Of a stretch of 64,000 bases of DNA, positions 54,281 through 62,570 are shown one piece after another (position 1 is the first letter of the stretch; each line of letters starts with the position of its first letter). The stretch comes from Glycomyces amatae (GTDB taxonomy: Bacteria; Actinomycetota; Actinomycetes; Mycobacteriales; Micromonosporaceae). Location: NCBI RefSeq assembly GCF_020991375.1, contig NZ_JAJLQZ010000002.1, positions 434,001 to 498,000 of the forward strand, written 5' to 3'. A program made the position numbers and the translations under genes. The notes beneath the pieces are model-generated. The model was not told the DNA's origin. It saw nothing but the letters and a program-made list of their open reading frames with translations, and did no database searches.

Positions 54281-54317
54281 GGTTGCGGCGGCGCATCGGG
54301 GCGCCGCCGCCGCAACC
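54281..54317 (+). promoter_or_regulatory. 13-bp hairpin just upstream of the HAD gene
   Basis: GGTTGCGGCGGCG and CGCCGCCGCAACC form a perfect stem with an 11-base loop, 20 bases before the GTG and just ahead of its ribosome site. It could end upstream transcription or tune translation. Confidence 0.5.
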
Positions 54318-54336
54318 GCCGACCGGGAGGCCCGCC

Positions 54337-55086
54337 GTGATCCACAACCTGTTCGACTCCGTCACCGCCTACGAGCCGACCGAGGCCGAGCAGGCCGGGC
54401 CGGTGCCGCCGATCGAGGCGGTGCTGTTCGACTTCAGCAACACCATCTTCAAGCTCATCGACATCCCGACGTGGCTGCGGCGCGTCGCCGACGCGACCGG
54501 GCGGGCCCTGGACGACGCGCTGGTCGAGAAGACCGCCGAGCAGCTGTACGAGACCTACCGGATCCCCGAGGTCGCCGCCGCGCAGATCGGGCGGGACGAG
54601 TCCCCCGAGCAGCACCGGGCCGCGCTGTTCGCCTGGTTCGAGCGCGTCGACTACCTGCAGGGGGTCGAGGCTGCCGCGTACGGGCTCATCGCGGCCCCCG
54701 ACGCCTGGGTGCCCTACCCCGACACCGAGCCGCTCCTGCGCGAGCTGCGCCGCCGCGGGATCAGGACCGGGATCGTCTCCGACTTCGCGTGGGACGTCGG
54801 CGTCCACATGGAGCACTTCGGGCTGGCCGACCTCGTCGACGTGCGCGTCATCTCGTACCAGTACGGGACCGAGAAGCCCGACCCCGTGCTGTTCCGCGCC
54901 GCCTGCGAGCGGCTCGGCGTCGACCCGCGCCGCACGCTCATGGTCGGCGACAACCCGGCCAAGGACGGCGGCGCCGCCGCCTCCGGCCTGCGCGCCTACA
55001 TCCTGCCCGGGGAGGCCCGGACCGGCGAGCGCGGCCTCGCGCACGTCCTCGGCTTCCTCGACGGGACCGCCGACCTGGAGTCTTGA
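54337..55086 (+). CDS. HAD superfamily hydrolase-like protein
   Basis: A 249-residue HAD protein. Motif I is AVLFDFSNTIF, motif II TGIVSDF, the conserved Lys is in GTEKPDPVLFRAACERLGV and motif IV is LMVGDNPAKDGGAAASGL. The usual DxD of phosphatases is DxS here, so the general acid Asp is missing; this form is seen in several actinobacterial members and makes plain phosphatase activity doubtful. GGGAGG precedes the GTG start. The stop codon lies inside the promoter of the next gene. Confidence 0.85.
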   Translation: MIHNLFDSVTAYEPTEAEQAGPVPPIEAVLFDFSNTIFKLIDIPTWLRRVADATGRALDDALVEKTAEQLYETYRIPEVAAAQIGRDESPEQHRAALFAWFERVDYLQGVEAAAYGLIAAPDAWVPYPDTEPLLRELRRRGIRTGIVSDFAWDVGVHMEHFGLADLVDVRVISYQYGTEKPDPVLFRAACERLGVDPRRTLMVGDNPAKDGGAAASGLRAYILPGEARTGERGLAHVLGFLDGTADLES

Positions 55087-55113
55087 CCTGGAGTGCACTC
55101 CAGGTCCTAGCCT
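55083..55113 (+). promoter_or_regulatory. MerR-type promoter with 22-bp perfect palindrome
   Basis: TTGACC (55083-55088) and TAGCCT (55108-55113) are separated by 19 bp, the long spacer typical of MerR-activated promoters. A perfect palindrome (55085-55106, half-site GACCTGGAGTG) fills the spacer. The start would fall on ATG 55120. The core TGGAGT/ACTCCA is that of AdhR/NmlR-like MerR proteins. Confidence 0.8.
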
Positions 55114-55119
55114 CGGCCC

Positions 55120-56058
55120 ATGAGCGAACTACAGCACCCGATCGAATCCGGATTCAACGCCCGCTCCACCGCCGCCGAAGTCCTCGACGGCCTCGACCTC
55201 AAGGGGCGCACGGCCGTCGTGACCGGCGGCTATTCGGGGATCGGCCTCGCGACCACGCGGGCGCTCGCGGGAGCGGGCGCCCGCGTGGTCGTGCCGGCCC
55301 GGCGGCCCGGCGCGGCCGCGGAGAACCTCGCCGGCATCGACGGCGCCGAGACCGACGAGCTCGACCTGTCCGACCTCGAGAGCGTTCGCGCCTTCGCCGA
55401 CCGCTGGCTCGCGACCGGCGAGCGCATCGACATGCTCGTCAACGGGGCCGGGGTGATGGCCTGCCCCGAGACGCGCACCGGGCCCGGCTGGGAGCTCCAG
55501 TTCGCGACCAACCACCTCGGGCACTTCGCACTGGTGAACCGGCTGCGGCCCGTCCTCGACGGCGCCCGGGTTGTGTCGGTGTCCTCCGGCGGGCACGGCG
55601 GGTCCGCGATCCGCTGGGACGACGTGCACTTCGAGCGCGGCTACGACCGCTGGCAGGCTTACAGCCAGTCGAAGACCGCGAACGTGCTCTTCGCCGTCGA
55701 GCTCGACCGCCTCGGCCGGGACGCGGGGATCAGGGCCTTCGCGCTGCACCCGGGGGCGATCCTGACGCCGCTCCAGCGCCACATCCCCGTGGCCGAGCAG
55801 CGCGAGATGGGCTGGAGGGACGAGGAGGGCAATCCGCCGGAGTACTTCAAGACCGCCGAGCAGGGCGCGGCCACCCAGACGTGGGCGGCGACCTCGCCGC
55901 GGCTCGACGGGCTCGGCGGGGTCTACCTGGAGGACTGCGAGGTCGCCGAGGTGACGGCCGAGGGCCCGGGCGTCAGGGCCCACGCGGTGGACCCGGCCGA
56001 GGCCGAGCGGCTGTGGGCGTACTCGGCCCGGCTCACCGGCGTGGACGCCTTCGCCTGA
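55120..56058 (+). CDS. Short-chain dehydrogenase/reductase
   Basis: A 312-residue SDR of the retinol-dehydrogenase/protochlorophyllide-reductase-like kind. The cofactor motif is VVTGGYSGIGLATTRAL; MLVNGAGVMA, VSVSSGGH and the catalytic YSQSKTANVLFAVEL (YxxxK) follow, then ALHPGAI. It should reduce or oxidise a carbonyl with NAD(P)H. A MerR-type promoter directly controls it and the mRNA is probably leaderless. The MerR protein itself is not in the window, so control is from elsewhere. Confidence 0.92.
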   Translation: MSELQHPIESGFNARSTAAEVLDGLDLKGRTAVVTGGYSGIGLATTRALAGAGARVVVPARRPGAAAENLAGIDGAETDELDLSDLESVRAFADRWLATGERIDMLVNGAGVMACPETRTGPGWELQFATNHLGHFALVNRLRPVLDGARVVSVSSGGHGGSAIRWDDVHFERGYDRWQAYSQSKTANVLFAVELDRLGRDAGIRAFALHPGAILTPLQRHIPVAEQREMGWRDEEGNPPEYFKTAEQGAATQTWAATSPRLDGLGGVYLEDCEVAEVTAEGPGVRAHAVDPAEAERLWAYSARLTGVDAFA

Positions 56059-56092
56059 GCCGCCGCGGGGCGCCCGCCCGGCGGCGGGCGCC

Positions 56093-56677
56093 TCATCTCC
56101 CTCCTTTGGGCTTGGCGCGCAGGTGGGCCCGTTCGCCCTGACTGCCGAAGAGGCTGAGGAACTCGACCCCGCCCTCCTCGGCGCGGCCGAACCAGTGGGG
56201 GGTGCGGGTGTCGAACTCGGCGGCCTCGCCGGGTTTCATCACGAAGTCGTGCTCGCCGAGGACGACCCGCAGCCGTCCGTTGAGGACGTACATCCACTCG
56301 TAGCCCTCGTGGACCTGCGGGTCCGGTTCCTGCGGGGCGCCCGCGGGGATGATCAGCTTGTACGCCTGGATGCCGCCGGGGCGGCGGGTGAGCGGCAGGT
56401 GGACCATGCCGTGGCGGGTGACCGGGCGCAGGTGGATGCGGGGATCGCCGGTGGGCGGCGCGCCCACGAGGTCGTCGAGGGTCACGCCGTGGACCCTCGC
56501 CAGGGGCAGCAGGAACTCCAGAGTGGGCTTGCGCGCGCCCGACTCCAGGCGGGAGAGCGTGCTGACCGAGATCCCGGTCCTGGCCGAGAGTTCGGCGAGC
56601 GTGGCCTCCCGCTCCTTGCGGAGGGCGCGCAGGCGCGGCCCGACAGCCTCGAGCGTGGGGTCGGTGTCCTCTTCCAT
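56093..56677 (-). CDS. XRE-cupin transcriptional regulator
   Basis: A 194-residue regulator with an N-terminal XRE HTH (about 15-70: RLRALRKEREATLAELSARTGISVSTLSRLESGARKPTLEFLLPLARV) and a C-terminal cupin (about 110-185: HEGYEWMYVLNGRLRVVLGEHDFVMKPGEAAEFDTRTPHWF). Such proteins sense small molecules through the cupin. ATG 56677 is used; a longer start at 56701 would cross the operator at 56687-56701. It is divergent from the thioredoxin-reductase-like gene and probably represses both. Confidence 0.88.
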   Translation of the reverse strand: MEEDTDPTLEAVGPRLRALRKEREATLAELSARTGISVSTLSRLESGARKPTLEFLLPLARVHGVTLDDLVGAPPTGDPRIHLRPVTRHGMVHLPLTRRPGGIQAYKLIIPAGAPQEPDPQVHEGYEWMYVLNGRLRVVLGEHDFVMKPGEAAEFDTRTPHWFGRAEEGGVEFLSLFGSQGERAHLRAKPKGGR

Positions 56678-56686
56678 GGTTCGATT

Positions 56687-56712
56687 TTGCCATAACGGCA
56701 AGAATGATTGCC
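56687..56712. promoter_or_regulatory. XRE operator TTGCC-N5-GGCAA with extra half-site
   Basis: A perfect inverted repeat (56687-56701) and a third TTGCC at 56708-56712 lie in the 78-bp divergent space, ten bases from the regulator's ATG. Confidence 0.6.
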
Positions 56713-56755
56713 ATTTTCATGGACGCCGGTCTACGGTCGACGCGGAGGTAACGAT

Positions 56756-57712
56756 ATGACCGATGAACTGAAGGACCGGTACGACGTCGTGGTGATCGGG
56801 GGCGGGGCCGCCGGCCTGAACGGCGCGCTCATGCTCGCCCGGGCCCGGCGCTCGGTGGCGGTGGTCGACGCGGGCGAGCCGCGCAACGCCCCGGCCGAGG
56901 GCGTGCACGGACTGCTCGGACGCGAGGGCATGCCGCCGTCCGAGCTGCTGGCGCTCGGCCGGGAGGAGGTGCGCCGGTACGGCGGCCACGTCGTCTCGGG
57001 CGCGGTGGGCGGCGCGAAGCGCTCGGAGGGCGGTTTCACCGTCTCGCTCGAGGACGGCCGCGAAGTAACCGCCCGCAGGATCCTCGTCACCACCGGCCTG
57101 GTGGACCGGCTGCCCGAGATAGCGGGCCTGCGGGAGCGCTGGGGCAAGGACGTCGTGCACTGCCCGTACTGCCACGGCTGGGAGGTCCGCGACGAGCCGA
57201 TCGGCGTCGTGGCGACCGGCCCGATGTCGGTGCACGGGGCGCTGCTGTTCCGGCAGTGGACCGCGGACCTGGTGTTCTTCACGCACGATCAGCCTCGTCC
57301 GAGCGACGAGGAGGTCGAGAAGCTGGAGGCGCGGGGCGTCCGGATCGTCGACGGCGCGATCGAGCGGGTCGAGACCGGGCCGGACGGCATCACCGGCGTG
57401 CGGCTCGCGAGCGGCGAGCTCGTGGAGCGGCGCGTGCTCACGGTGGCGTCCAAGATGGAGGCCCGCGCCGGGTTCCTGGAGGACCTGGGCCTGGTCCCGG
57501 TGGAGCACCCGTCGGGGATGGGCGTGCACCTGCCGGCGGATCCCATGGGCCGCACGGCGGTCGAGGGCGTGTGGGCGGCGGGCAACGTGGTCGACCTCTC
57601 GGCGCAGGTCGGCAGTGTGGCGGCCGCGGGTGCGATGGCCGGGGCCCAGATCAACATGGAGCTCGTGAACGAGGAGACCGCCGCGGCGGTCGAGGCGCAC
57701 CGGGCGAAGTGA
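56756..57712 (+). CDS. Thioredoxin-reductase-like FAD oxidoreductase
   Basis: A 318-residue pyridine-nucleotide disulfide oxidoreductase. The FAD motif is VVVIGGGAAGLNGALMLARARRSVAVVDAG; the redox pair is VVHCPYCHGWEV (CxxC); GVWAAGNVVDLSAQVGSVAAAGAMAG closes the FAD site. The NADPH loop (GVVATGPMSVHGALLFRQW) differs from true TrxB, so the partner may be another thiol protein or a small molecule. GGAGGT precedes ATG 56756. Divergent from the XRE-cupin regulator. Confidence 0.9.
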   Translation: MTDELKDRYDVVVIGGGAAGLNGALMLARARRSVAVVDAGEPRNAPAEGVHGLLGREGMPPSELLALGREEVRRYGGHVVSGAVGGAKRSEGGFTVSLEDGREVTARRILVTTGLVDRLPEIAGLRERWGKDVVHCPYCHGWEVRDEPIGVVATGPMSVHGALLFRQWTADLVFFTHDQPRPSDEEVEKLEARGVRIVDGAIERVETGPDGITGVRLASGELVERRVLTVASKMEARAGFLEDLGLVPVEHPSGMGVHLPADPMGRTAVEGVWAAGNVVDLSAQVGSVAAAGAMAGAQINMELVNEETAAAVEAHRAK

Positions 57713-57716
57713 CGGG

Positions 57717-57744
57717 GGCGCGGCGGCCTCGGGGCCGCCGCGCC
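57717..57744. terminator. Terminator-like hairpin after the oxidoreductase
   Basis: A perfect 12-bp stem GGCGCGGCGGCC/GGCCGCCGCGCC with loop TCGG, a few bases past the stop; no T tract. Confidence 0.65.
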
Positions 57745-57800
57745 GTCGCTCGCCTGCGGTCATCGCCGCCCGCGGCGGCGCGCGTCGTGGTCCTCGGGGG

Positions 57801-58019
57801 TCAGGGGCCGGAGCGCTCGTCGGGGGCGGTCCAGGTCATCTCGACGACGACCTCGTCGGCCCGCCGCACCGGGGCGTCGCCGATGACATGGCCGTCGATG
57901 ACGATCACGTCCTCGCGGCCGCCGTCGCCCGCGGCCGCCATCACGACGTCGGAGGGGAACTCGACCGGCAGGTCGGCCCCGAAGTCCGCGGCATCGCCGC
58001 CGTCGCCGCCGTCACCCAT
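57801..58019 (-). CDS. Small acidic protein of unknown function
   Basis: A 72-residue protein rich in Asp, Gly and Val (MGDGGDGGDAADFGADLP at the start, EDVIVIDGHVIGDAPV in the middle). GGAGGT five bases upstream of the ATG strongly supports translation. It has no hydrophobic segment and no recognised family. It lies convergent to the oxidoreductase gene. Confidence 0.55.
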   Translation of the reverse strand: MGDGGDGGDAADFGADLPVEFPSDVVMAAAGDGGREDVIVIDGHVIGDAPVRRADEVVVEMTWTAPDERSGP

Positions 58020-58154
58020 CTGGCACCTCCGCAGTCGCGTCCGTTCTGGACTGTCAACGGTACCGCCGCCGCGCCCCGGACGGTATCCGACGATCGGCCC
58101 AGGCGGACCCGCGAAGCGAAGCGGCGGCGCGGTGCCGCCGCACCCCGTGCGCCG

Positions 58155-58859
58155 CTACTCCTTCCGGCGGGGCGGCGCCGCGCCGCCGGTGGCCAGGCGC
58201 ATGAGGTCGGTGCCCAGGTCGATGTCGAGCTCCGTGCCGCCCGCGCTGCCGTACTCGTGCTGGTAGTGCTTCCACGACTCGCTGCGGACCTGCTCGGCGA
58301 AGCCGGACTCCATGAGCAGCAGCAGCTCGATCGCCGCGCGGCCGATCCGCTCCCCCAGCTCCGAGGAGTTCCAGTCCTCCGTGGCGGCGAAGACCGACGT
58401 CGGCACCGTCATCGTCCGCAGGTACGCGAACAGCGAGCGCATCTGCTCGTCCACCACCAGCGCGTGCCGCGCCGTGCCCGCCGTCGCGGCCAGGATCACC
58501 GGCTTGGCGATGAGCAGGTCGTTGTCGAGGACGTGGAAGAACGAGCTGAACAGGCCGCTGGGCGCGGCCTTGTACACGGGAGCGCTGGCGACGACGCCGT
58601 CCGCGCGGCCGAGGACCTCGATCGCGCGGGTCATCTTGGGGCCCATGAGCTGCGAGACGATCGCGGTGGTGATCTCACTCGCGAGCCCGCGAAGGTCGAT
58701 CACGTCGACCGCGACGGCCCCGCCGCGCTCCCCGGCGAGCGCGCCCACGCGGGAGGCGATGCGGTCGGCGAGCATCCTGGTCGAGGACGGGTCGCTGGTG
58801 CCGCCGCTGACGACGGCGAGCCGGAACGGCTCGGCGCCGGTGGTGTGCTGGTCGTTCAC
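58155..58859 (-). CDS. LLM-partnered FMN reductase, CE1759 family
   Basis: A 234-residue flavodoxin-like reductase: RLAVVSGGTSDPSSTRMLADRI binds FMN phosphate, and ADGVVASAPVYKAAPSGLFSSFFHVLD with ILAATAGTARHALVVDEQMRSLFAYLRT fits the CE1759-type partners of luciferase-like monooxygenases. It starts at a GTG overlapping the MarR stop (GTGA) after GGAGG. It supplies reduced FMN to the monooxygenase two genes upstream. Confidence 0.88.
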   Translation of the reverse strand: MNDQHTTGAEPFRLAVVSGGTSDPSSTRMLADRIASRVGALAGERGGAVAVDVIDLRGLASEITTAIVSQLMGPKMTRAIEVLGRADGVVASAPVYKAAPSGLFSSFFHVLDNDLLIAKPVILAATAGTARHALVVDEQMRSLFAYLRTMTVPTSVFAATEDWNSSELGERIGRAAIELLLLMESGFAEQVRSESWKHYQHEYGSAGGTELDIDLGTDLMRLATGGAAPPRRKE

Positions 58860-59335
58860 AGGGTGGCCTCCTGTCGGTTCGGGCGGGGCGGTTGCGGTTC
58901 GCCTTGCGCGGCGAGCTTGCGGCCGATGGCCTCGAGCTGCCGCATCTCCTCGTCGGTGAGGGCGGCGGTGACGGCGCGGGCGACGTCGACGGCGTGGCGG
59001 CCGCCGACGCGGTGCTGGCGCTCGCGCCCGGCCGCGGTGAGCGCGAGGCGCACGCCGCGGCCGTCGGCCGGGTCGGCGGTGCGCTCGACCAGGCCGCGGT
59101 CGACCAGGCGCTCCACGAGCCGCGACAGGGCGGGCTGGCTGAGCAGCACGCCGCGGCCGAGCTCGTAGAGCCGCATCGGGCCGTCGTGCTTGGACAGGGT
59201 GTAGAGCACGTCGTACTCGCGCATGGACACCTCGTCCCAGATCGGCTCGGCGCCGAAGCGCTTCATGAGGGAGGCGTGGGCGGTGAGCAGCGACTCCCAC
59301 GCCTCGTTCGCGAGCCGGCTCCTGCTGCGGGTCAC
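58856..59335 (-). CDS. MarR family transcriptional regulator
   Basis: A 159-residue winged-helix regulator: SMREYDVLYTLSKHDGPMRLYELGRGVLLSQPALSRLVERLVDRGLVERTADPADGRGVRLALTAAGR. It sits inside the operon between the monooxygenase and its FMN reductase, nine bases after the former, so all three are made together and the regulator can repress its own operon. The short inverted repeat at 60569-60580 is a possible site. Confidence 0.88.
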   Translation of the reverse strand: MTRSRSRLANEAWESLLTAHASLMKRFGAEPIWDEVSMREYDVLYTLSKHDGPMRLYELGRGVLLSQPALSRLVERLVDRGLVERTADPADGRGVRLALTAAGRERQHRVGGRHAVDVARAVTAALTDEEMRQLEAIGRKLAAQGEPQPPRPNRQEATL

Positions 59336-59344
59336 GGCGCCTCC

Positions 59345-60529
59345 TCAGCCGATCGCCGGGTACTCGGCCTCGACGTCGCCGTCCTGGTAGGGCGAGGCGC
59401 CGGTGACGTTGTCGCCGCGGTTGGCGTTGGGGCTCGGCTGGCGGGCCGGGCCGTCGCCGTACTTGGCCTGGACGAGGCCCGCGTGGGTCGGGGCGTCGGC
59501 CGACTCGGGGTCGCGCCGGGAGGCGAGCTCCTTGCGCAGCACCGGGACGACCTCCCCGCCGAGCAGTTCGAGCTGGTCGAGGACCATGCCCAGCGGCATC
59601 CCGGCGTGGTCGATGAGGAACATCTGGCGCTGGTAGTCGCCGAACGCGTCGTGGAAGGTCAGGGTCTTGTCGATGACCTCCTGCGGGCTGCCGACGGTGA
59701 GCGGGGTGCCCTTGGTGAACTCCTCCAGGGACGGGCCGTGGCCGTAGACCGGGGCCTCGTCGAAGTAGGGGCGGAACTCCTTGACGGCGTCCTGCGAGCG
59801 CTTGGCGATGTAGGCCTGGCCGCCGACGCCCACGATGGCCTGCTTGCGGGTGCCGTGCCCGTAGTGCTCGAAGCGCTGCCGGTAGAAGTCGATGAGGCGC
59901 TTGGAGTGCGAGGTGGGCCAGAAGATGTGGTTGGCGAAGTACCCGTTGCCGTAGAAGGCGGCCTGCTCGGCGATCTCGGGCGTGCGGATCGAGCCGTGCC
60001 ACACGAACGGCGGCACGTCGTCCAGCGGCCGGGGCGTGGCGGTGAAGCCCTGGAGCGGAGTGCGGAACTGGCCCTCCCAGTCCACGACGTCCTCGCGCCA
60101 CAGCCGGTGCAGCAGGTTGTAGTTCTCCAGCGCGATCGCCAGGCCCTGGCGGATGTCCTGCCCGAACCAGGGGTAGACCGGCGCGGTGTTGCCGCGGCCG
60201 AGCATGAGGTCCATGCGGCCCTTGGCCAGGTGCTGGAGCATCGCGTACTCCTCGGCGATGCGCACCGGGTCGTTGGTGGTGATCAGGGTGGTCGCGGTGG
60301 TGAGCACGAGCCGCTCGGTGAGGGCGGCGATGTGGGCCAGCAGCGTGGTCGGCGAGGAGGAGAAGAACGGCGGGTTGTGGTGCTCGCCGATGGCGAAGGC
60401 GTCGAGGCCGACCTCTTCGGCCTTGACGGCGATCTTGACGATCGCGTCGATCCGCTCGGCCTCGCTCGGGGTCCTCCCCGAGACGGGGTCGCGCGTGATG
60501 TCACTGACTGAGAAGATCCCGAACTGCAT
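59345..60529 (-). CDS. LLM class flavin-dependent oxidoreductase, CE1758 family
   Basis: A 394-residue luciferase-fold monooxygenase. It begins MQFGIFSVSDITRDPVSGRTP and shows VGLDAFAIGEHHNPPFF, TERLVLTTATTLITTNDPVRIAEEYAMLQHLAKGRMDLMLGRGN and VWHGSIRTPEIAEQAAFYGNGYF, which match the CE1758-type enzymes that travel with CE1759-type reductases. The last 40 residues are a loose tail. The substrate is unknown. It is the first gene of the three-gene operon. Confidence 0.9.
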   Translation of the reverse strand: MQFGIFSVSDITRDPVSGRTPSEAERIDAIVKIAVKAEEVGLDAFAIGEHHNPPFFSSSPTTLLAHIAALTERLVLTTATTLITTNDPVRIAEEYAMLQHLAKGRMDLMLGRGNTAPVYPWFGQDIRQGLAIALENYNLLHRLWREDVVDWEGQFRTPLQGFTATPRPLDDVPPFVWHGSIRTPEIAEQAAFYGNGYFANHIFWPTSHSKRLIDFYRQRFEHYGHGTRKQAIVGVGGQAYIAKRSQDAVKEFRPYFDEAPVYGHGPSLEEFTKGTPLTVGSPQEVIDKTLTFHDAFGDYQRQMFLIDHAGMPLGMVLDQLELLGGEVVPVLRKELASRRDPESADAPTHAGLVQAKYGDGPARQPSPNANRGDNVTGASPYQDGDVEAEYPAIG

Positions 60530-60568
60530 CGGATTTCCCGCCCTTCCCGCCGCAGCGGCTCAAAGTTC

Positions 60569-60580
60569 ATGCGTTTGCAT
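60569..60580. promoter_or_regulatory. Short inverted repeat ATGCGTTTGCAT
   Basis: Arms ATGC/GCAT in the region before the monooxygenase start, 40 bases from its ATG; possible MarR site but short. Confidence 0.35.
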
Positions 60581-60719
60581 CTACCTCAACGGGGCTCCCG
60601 CAGGGCCTATTCCCGCCGCGGCACCGTGACGTGGCGCATATCCGCCCGCCGGGAGGGCAACCGCGCCCGGCGCGGCGCACCTATCCCGTACATCGACCCC
60701 CAGCGGAAGGGAACACCAC

Positions 60720-61883
60720 GTGCGACACAGGACCAGGCGGATGCGAGGCGCGGCCGCGCTCGCGGCGATCGGCGCGCTCCTCGCGGCGGGCGCCTGCGGC
60801 GGCGAGGCCGAGGGCGACGAGGGCGGCGCGGCCGTCGAGGCGGGCTCGGACGCGGTGTCGGAGGCCGAGCGGCTCTACCAGATGATCAACGACAGCCGCC
60901 GCATCGACGACGAGCTCACCGAGATCGAGCACCGGGTCGCCAAGCGCTGCCTGGAGGACGCGGGGTTCAGCGTCCACGACCCCATGGTCTTCCAGGAGAC
61001 GGACTACGCCGCGTACGGCGCGGCGGGCTACATGACCGACGCGCCCGACCAGGCCGTCCCCGCCCCGGAGGCGGCCGAGCAGTGGGGGTTCGGGATCTGG
61101 GTCGAGTTCGTCCGCGACCCCGGGAACGAGGACCTGGCCGAGGAGCTGCTGACGCCCGAGGCGCGGGCCGCCTTCAACATCCCCGAGGAGGACTACGTCG
61201 AGCCCGACACCGGCGAGTGGGAGGCCGAGGGCGAGGAGTACCAGGCGGCGTGGATCGAGGCCTGGACCGGGGCCCCCGCGTACGACAGCTCGGTGAAGGG
61301 CCCCGAGGAGGACGGCGAGGCGCCGATGGGCGGGTGCGAGCTGGAGATGGTCGAGACGATCTACGGCGAGCCCTACACCGTCGAGGTCGAGGAGGACGGC
61401 GAGGAGGGCTCCTACACGCTCACGCACCGGCCCAGCCCCATGGCGGAGCTCGAGGAGTTCGAGGACCCGGACGCGCTGCTCGGACGGCTCGACGGCGAGA
61501 ACGACGCCTTCGACTCCTGCCTCATCGACAAGGGCTACGAGGGCTGGGAGATCGGCACCGACTTCTCGCCCCCGCTGTGGAACTACTTCGGGACGATGTA
61601 CGCCCCGGACTACTTCGCGGAGTACGGCGGCGAGGAGGAGATCGAGGTCCCCGAGGGGCCCGACGACGTTCCCGGCGACTTCCTCGGCGTGCTCGAGCTC
61701 GAGCGCGCGATGGCCGTCGACTTCGCCGCGTGCGGCCAGGAGAGCGGGCTGCGCGCCGCCGTCGAGGAGGGCTGGGCGGCGATGCTGGTCGAGCAGTACC
61801 GGCCGATCGAGACCGACATGGTCGCCTGGCAGGAGGAGATGCAGGGGCACCTGGACAACGCCCAGGACTACCTCCAGGAGTAG
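60720..61883 (+). CDS. Acidic secreted lipoprotein of unknown function
   Basis: A 387-residue protein with a basic N-terminus, a hydrophobic segment and a lipobox (LLAAGAC) followed by Gly/Glu, so it is probably lipid-anchored outside the cell. The mature chain is very rich in Glu and Asp and contains four further Cys (KRCLEDAGF, GGCELE, DSCLIDKG, AACGQ-like spacing) that could form disulfides. The GTG start follows GGAAGGG. No known domain is visible. It is monocistronic. Confidence 0.75.
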   Translation: MRHRTRRMRGAAALAAIGALLAAGACGGEAEGDEGGAAVEAGSDAVSEAERLYQMINDSRRIDDELTEIEHRVAKRCLEDAGFSVHDPMVFQETDYAAYGAAGYMTDAPDQAVPAPEAAEQWGFGIWVEFVRDPGNEDLAEELLTPEARAAFNIPEEDYVEPDTGEWEAEGEEYQAAWIEAWTGAPAYDSSVKGPEEDGEAPMGGCELEMVETIYGEPYTVEVEEDGEEGSYTLTHRPSPMAELEEFEDPDALLGRLDGENDAFDSCLIDKGYEGWEIGTDFSPPLWNYFGTMYAPDYFAEYGGEEEIEVPEGPDDVPGDFLGVLELERAMAVDFAACGQESGLRAAVEEGWAAMLVEQYRPIETDMVAWQEEMQGHLDNAQDYLQE

Positions 61884-61914
61884 CGGGCGCCCGGGCGGAT
61901 CCGAGAAGGACGCG

Positions 61915-61949
61915 CGCGCCGGTCCCGCCGTCGAGGCGGGGCCGGCGCG
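61915..61949. terminator. Bidirectional terminator hairpin
   Basis: CGCGCCGG-T-CCCGCC pairs with GGCGGG-G-CCGGCGCG between the convergent lipoprotein and DUF1772 genes. Confidence 0.65.
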
Positions 61950-61968
61950 TGCGCTGCGCCGGGGCCCG

Positions 61969-62469
61969 TCACCCCGCGGCGCGGCCGTGGACGAGCAGGG
62001 CCCAGCCGAGCGCCAGGAGGGCCCCGACGGAGGCGACGCCGCGGACGGTGTTCCAGGCGATCCACTTGGCCTCGACGCTCGCGCGCAGAGCGGCGGGGTC
62101 CGCGAGGGAGCCCGGGTCGCCCGCGGCGGCGAGGCGGTCGTTGAGGGGCACGTTCACGGCGACGGTGCCGATGAACATGACCAGCGCGAGCGCCAGTGCG
62201 GCGAGGACCCACGGCAGGGCGGCGCGGTTCGCGGAGGCGCCCACCAGCGCGGCGGCCGCGCCGGTGAAGACCACCGCGCCCAGGAACGCGGGCATGAACC
62301 AGCCGTTGATGATCACCTTGTTGATCTGCTGCATCGCCGCGATCCAGGCCTTGTCGTCGAGGATCTTGAGGCCGGGCATCACAGCGTAGGAGAAGCCGGT
62401 GAACAGCCCGGCCATCATGCCGACGCTGACGAGGGCCGCGAGGAGGGACAGCATCTGGAGGAGTTTCAC
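61969..62469 (-). CDS. DUF1772 membrane protein (anthrone oxygenase-like)
   Basis: A 166-residue protein with four membrane segments: LLAALVSVGMMAGLFTGFSYAVMPGL, FMPAFLGAVVFTGAAAAL, VLAALALALVMFIGTVAVNVPLNDRLA and a last helix ALLALGWALLV. The VNVPLND motif with W-x-x-WNTVR after it is the DUF1772 pattern; the group is distantly related to anthrone oxygenases. It is divergent from a TetR gene and probably repressed by it. Confidence 0.88.
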   Translation of the reverse strand: MKLLQMLSLLAALVSVGMMAGLFTGFSYAVMPGLKILDDKAWIAAMQQINKVIINGWFMPAFLGAVVFTGAAAALVGASANRAALPWVLAALALALVMFIGTVAVNVPLNDRLAAAGDPGSLADPAALRASVEAKWIAWNTVRGVASVGALLALGWALLVHGRAAG

Positions 62470-62491
62470 GGGACCGGCCTTTCAAGAATTC

Positions 62492-62549
62492 ACTTCGAAT
62501 GAAGTACTATGTTTGAAGTGGTTTCACTGTACCACTACACATGAAGTGG
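62492..62549. promoter_or_regulatory. Clustered GAAGTG half-sites between DUF1772 and TetR genes
   Basis: ACTTC-GAAT-GAAGT (62492-62505), AGTGGT-N8-ACCACT (62517-62536) and CCACT-N8-AGTGG (62532-62549) overlap in the divergent space; likely operators of the TetR protein. Confidence 0.55.
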
Positions 62550-62570
62550 TGCCAACCTGGAAGGGCGGAG

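Noticed and set aside
54337-55086. HAD gene as part of the SDR operon
   Set aside because: A complete MerR-type promoter separates them and begins at the HAD stop codon, so the SDR has its own control.
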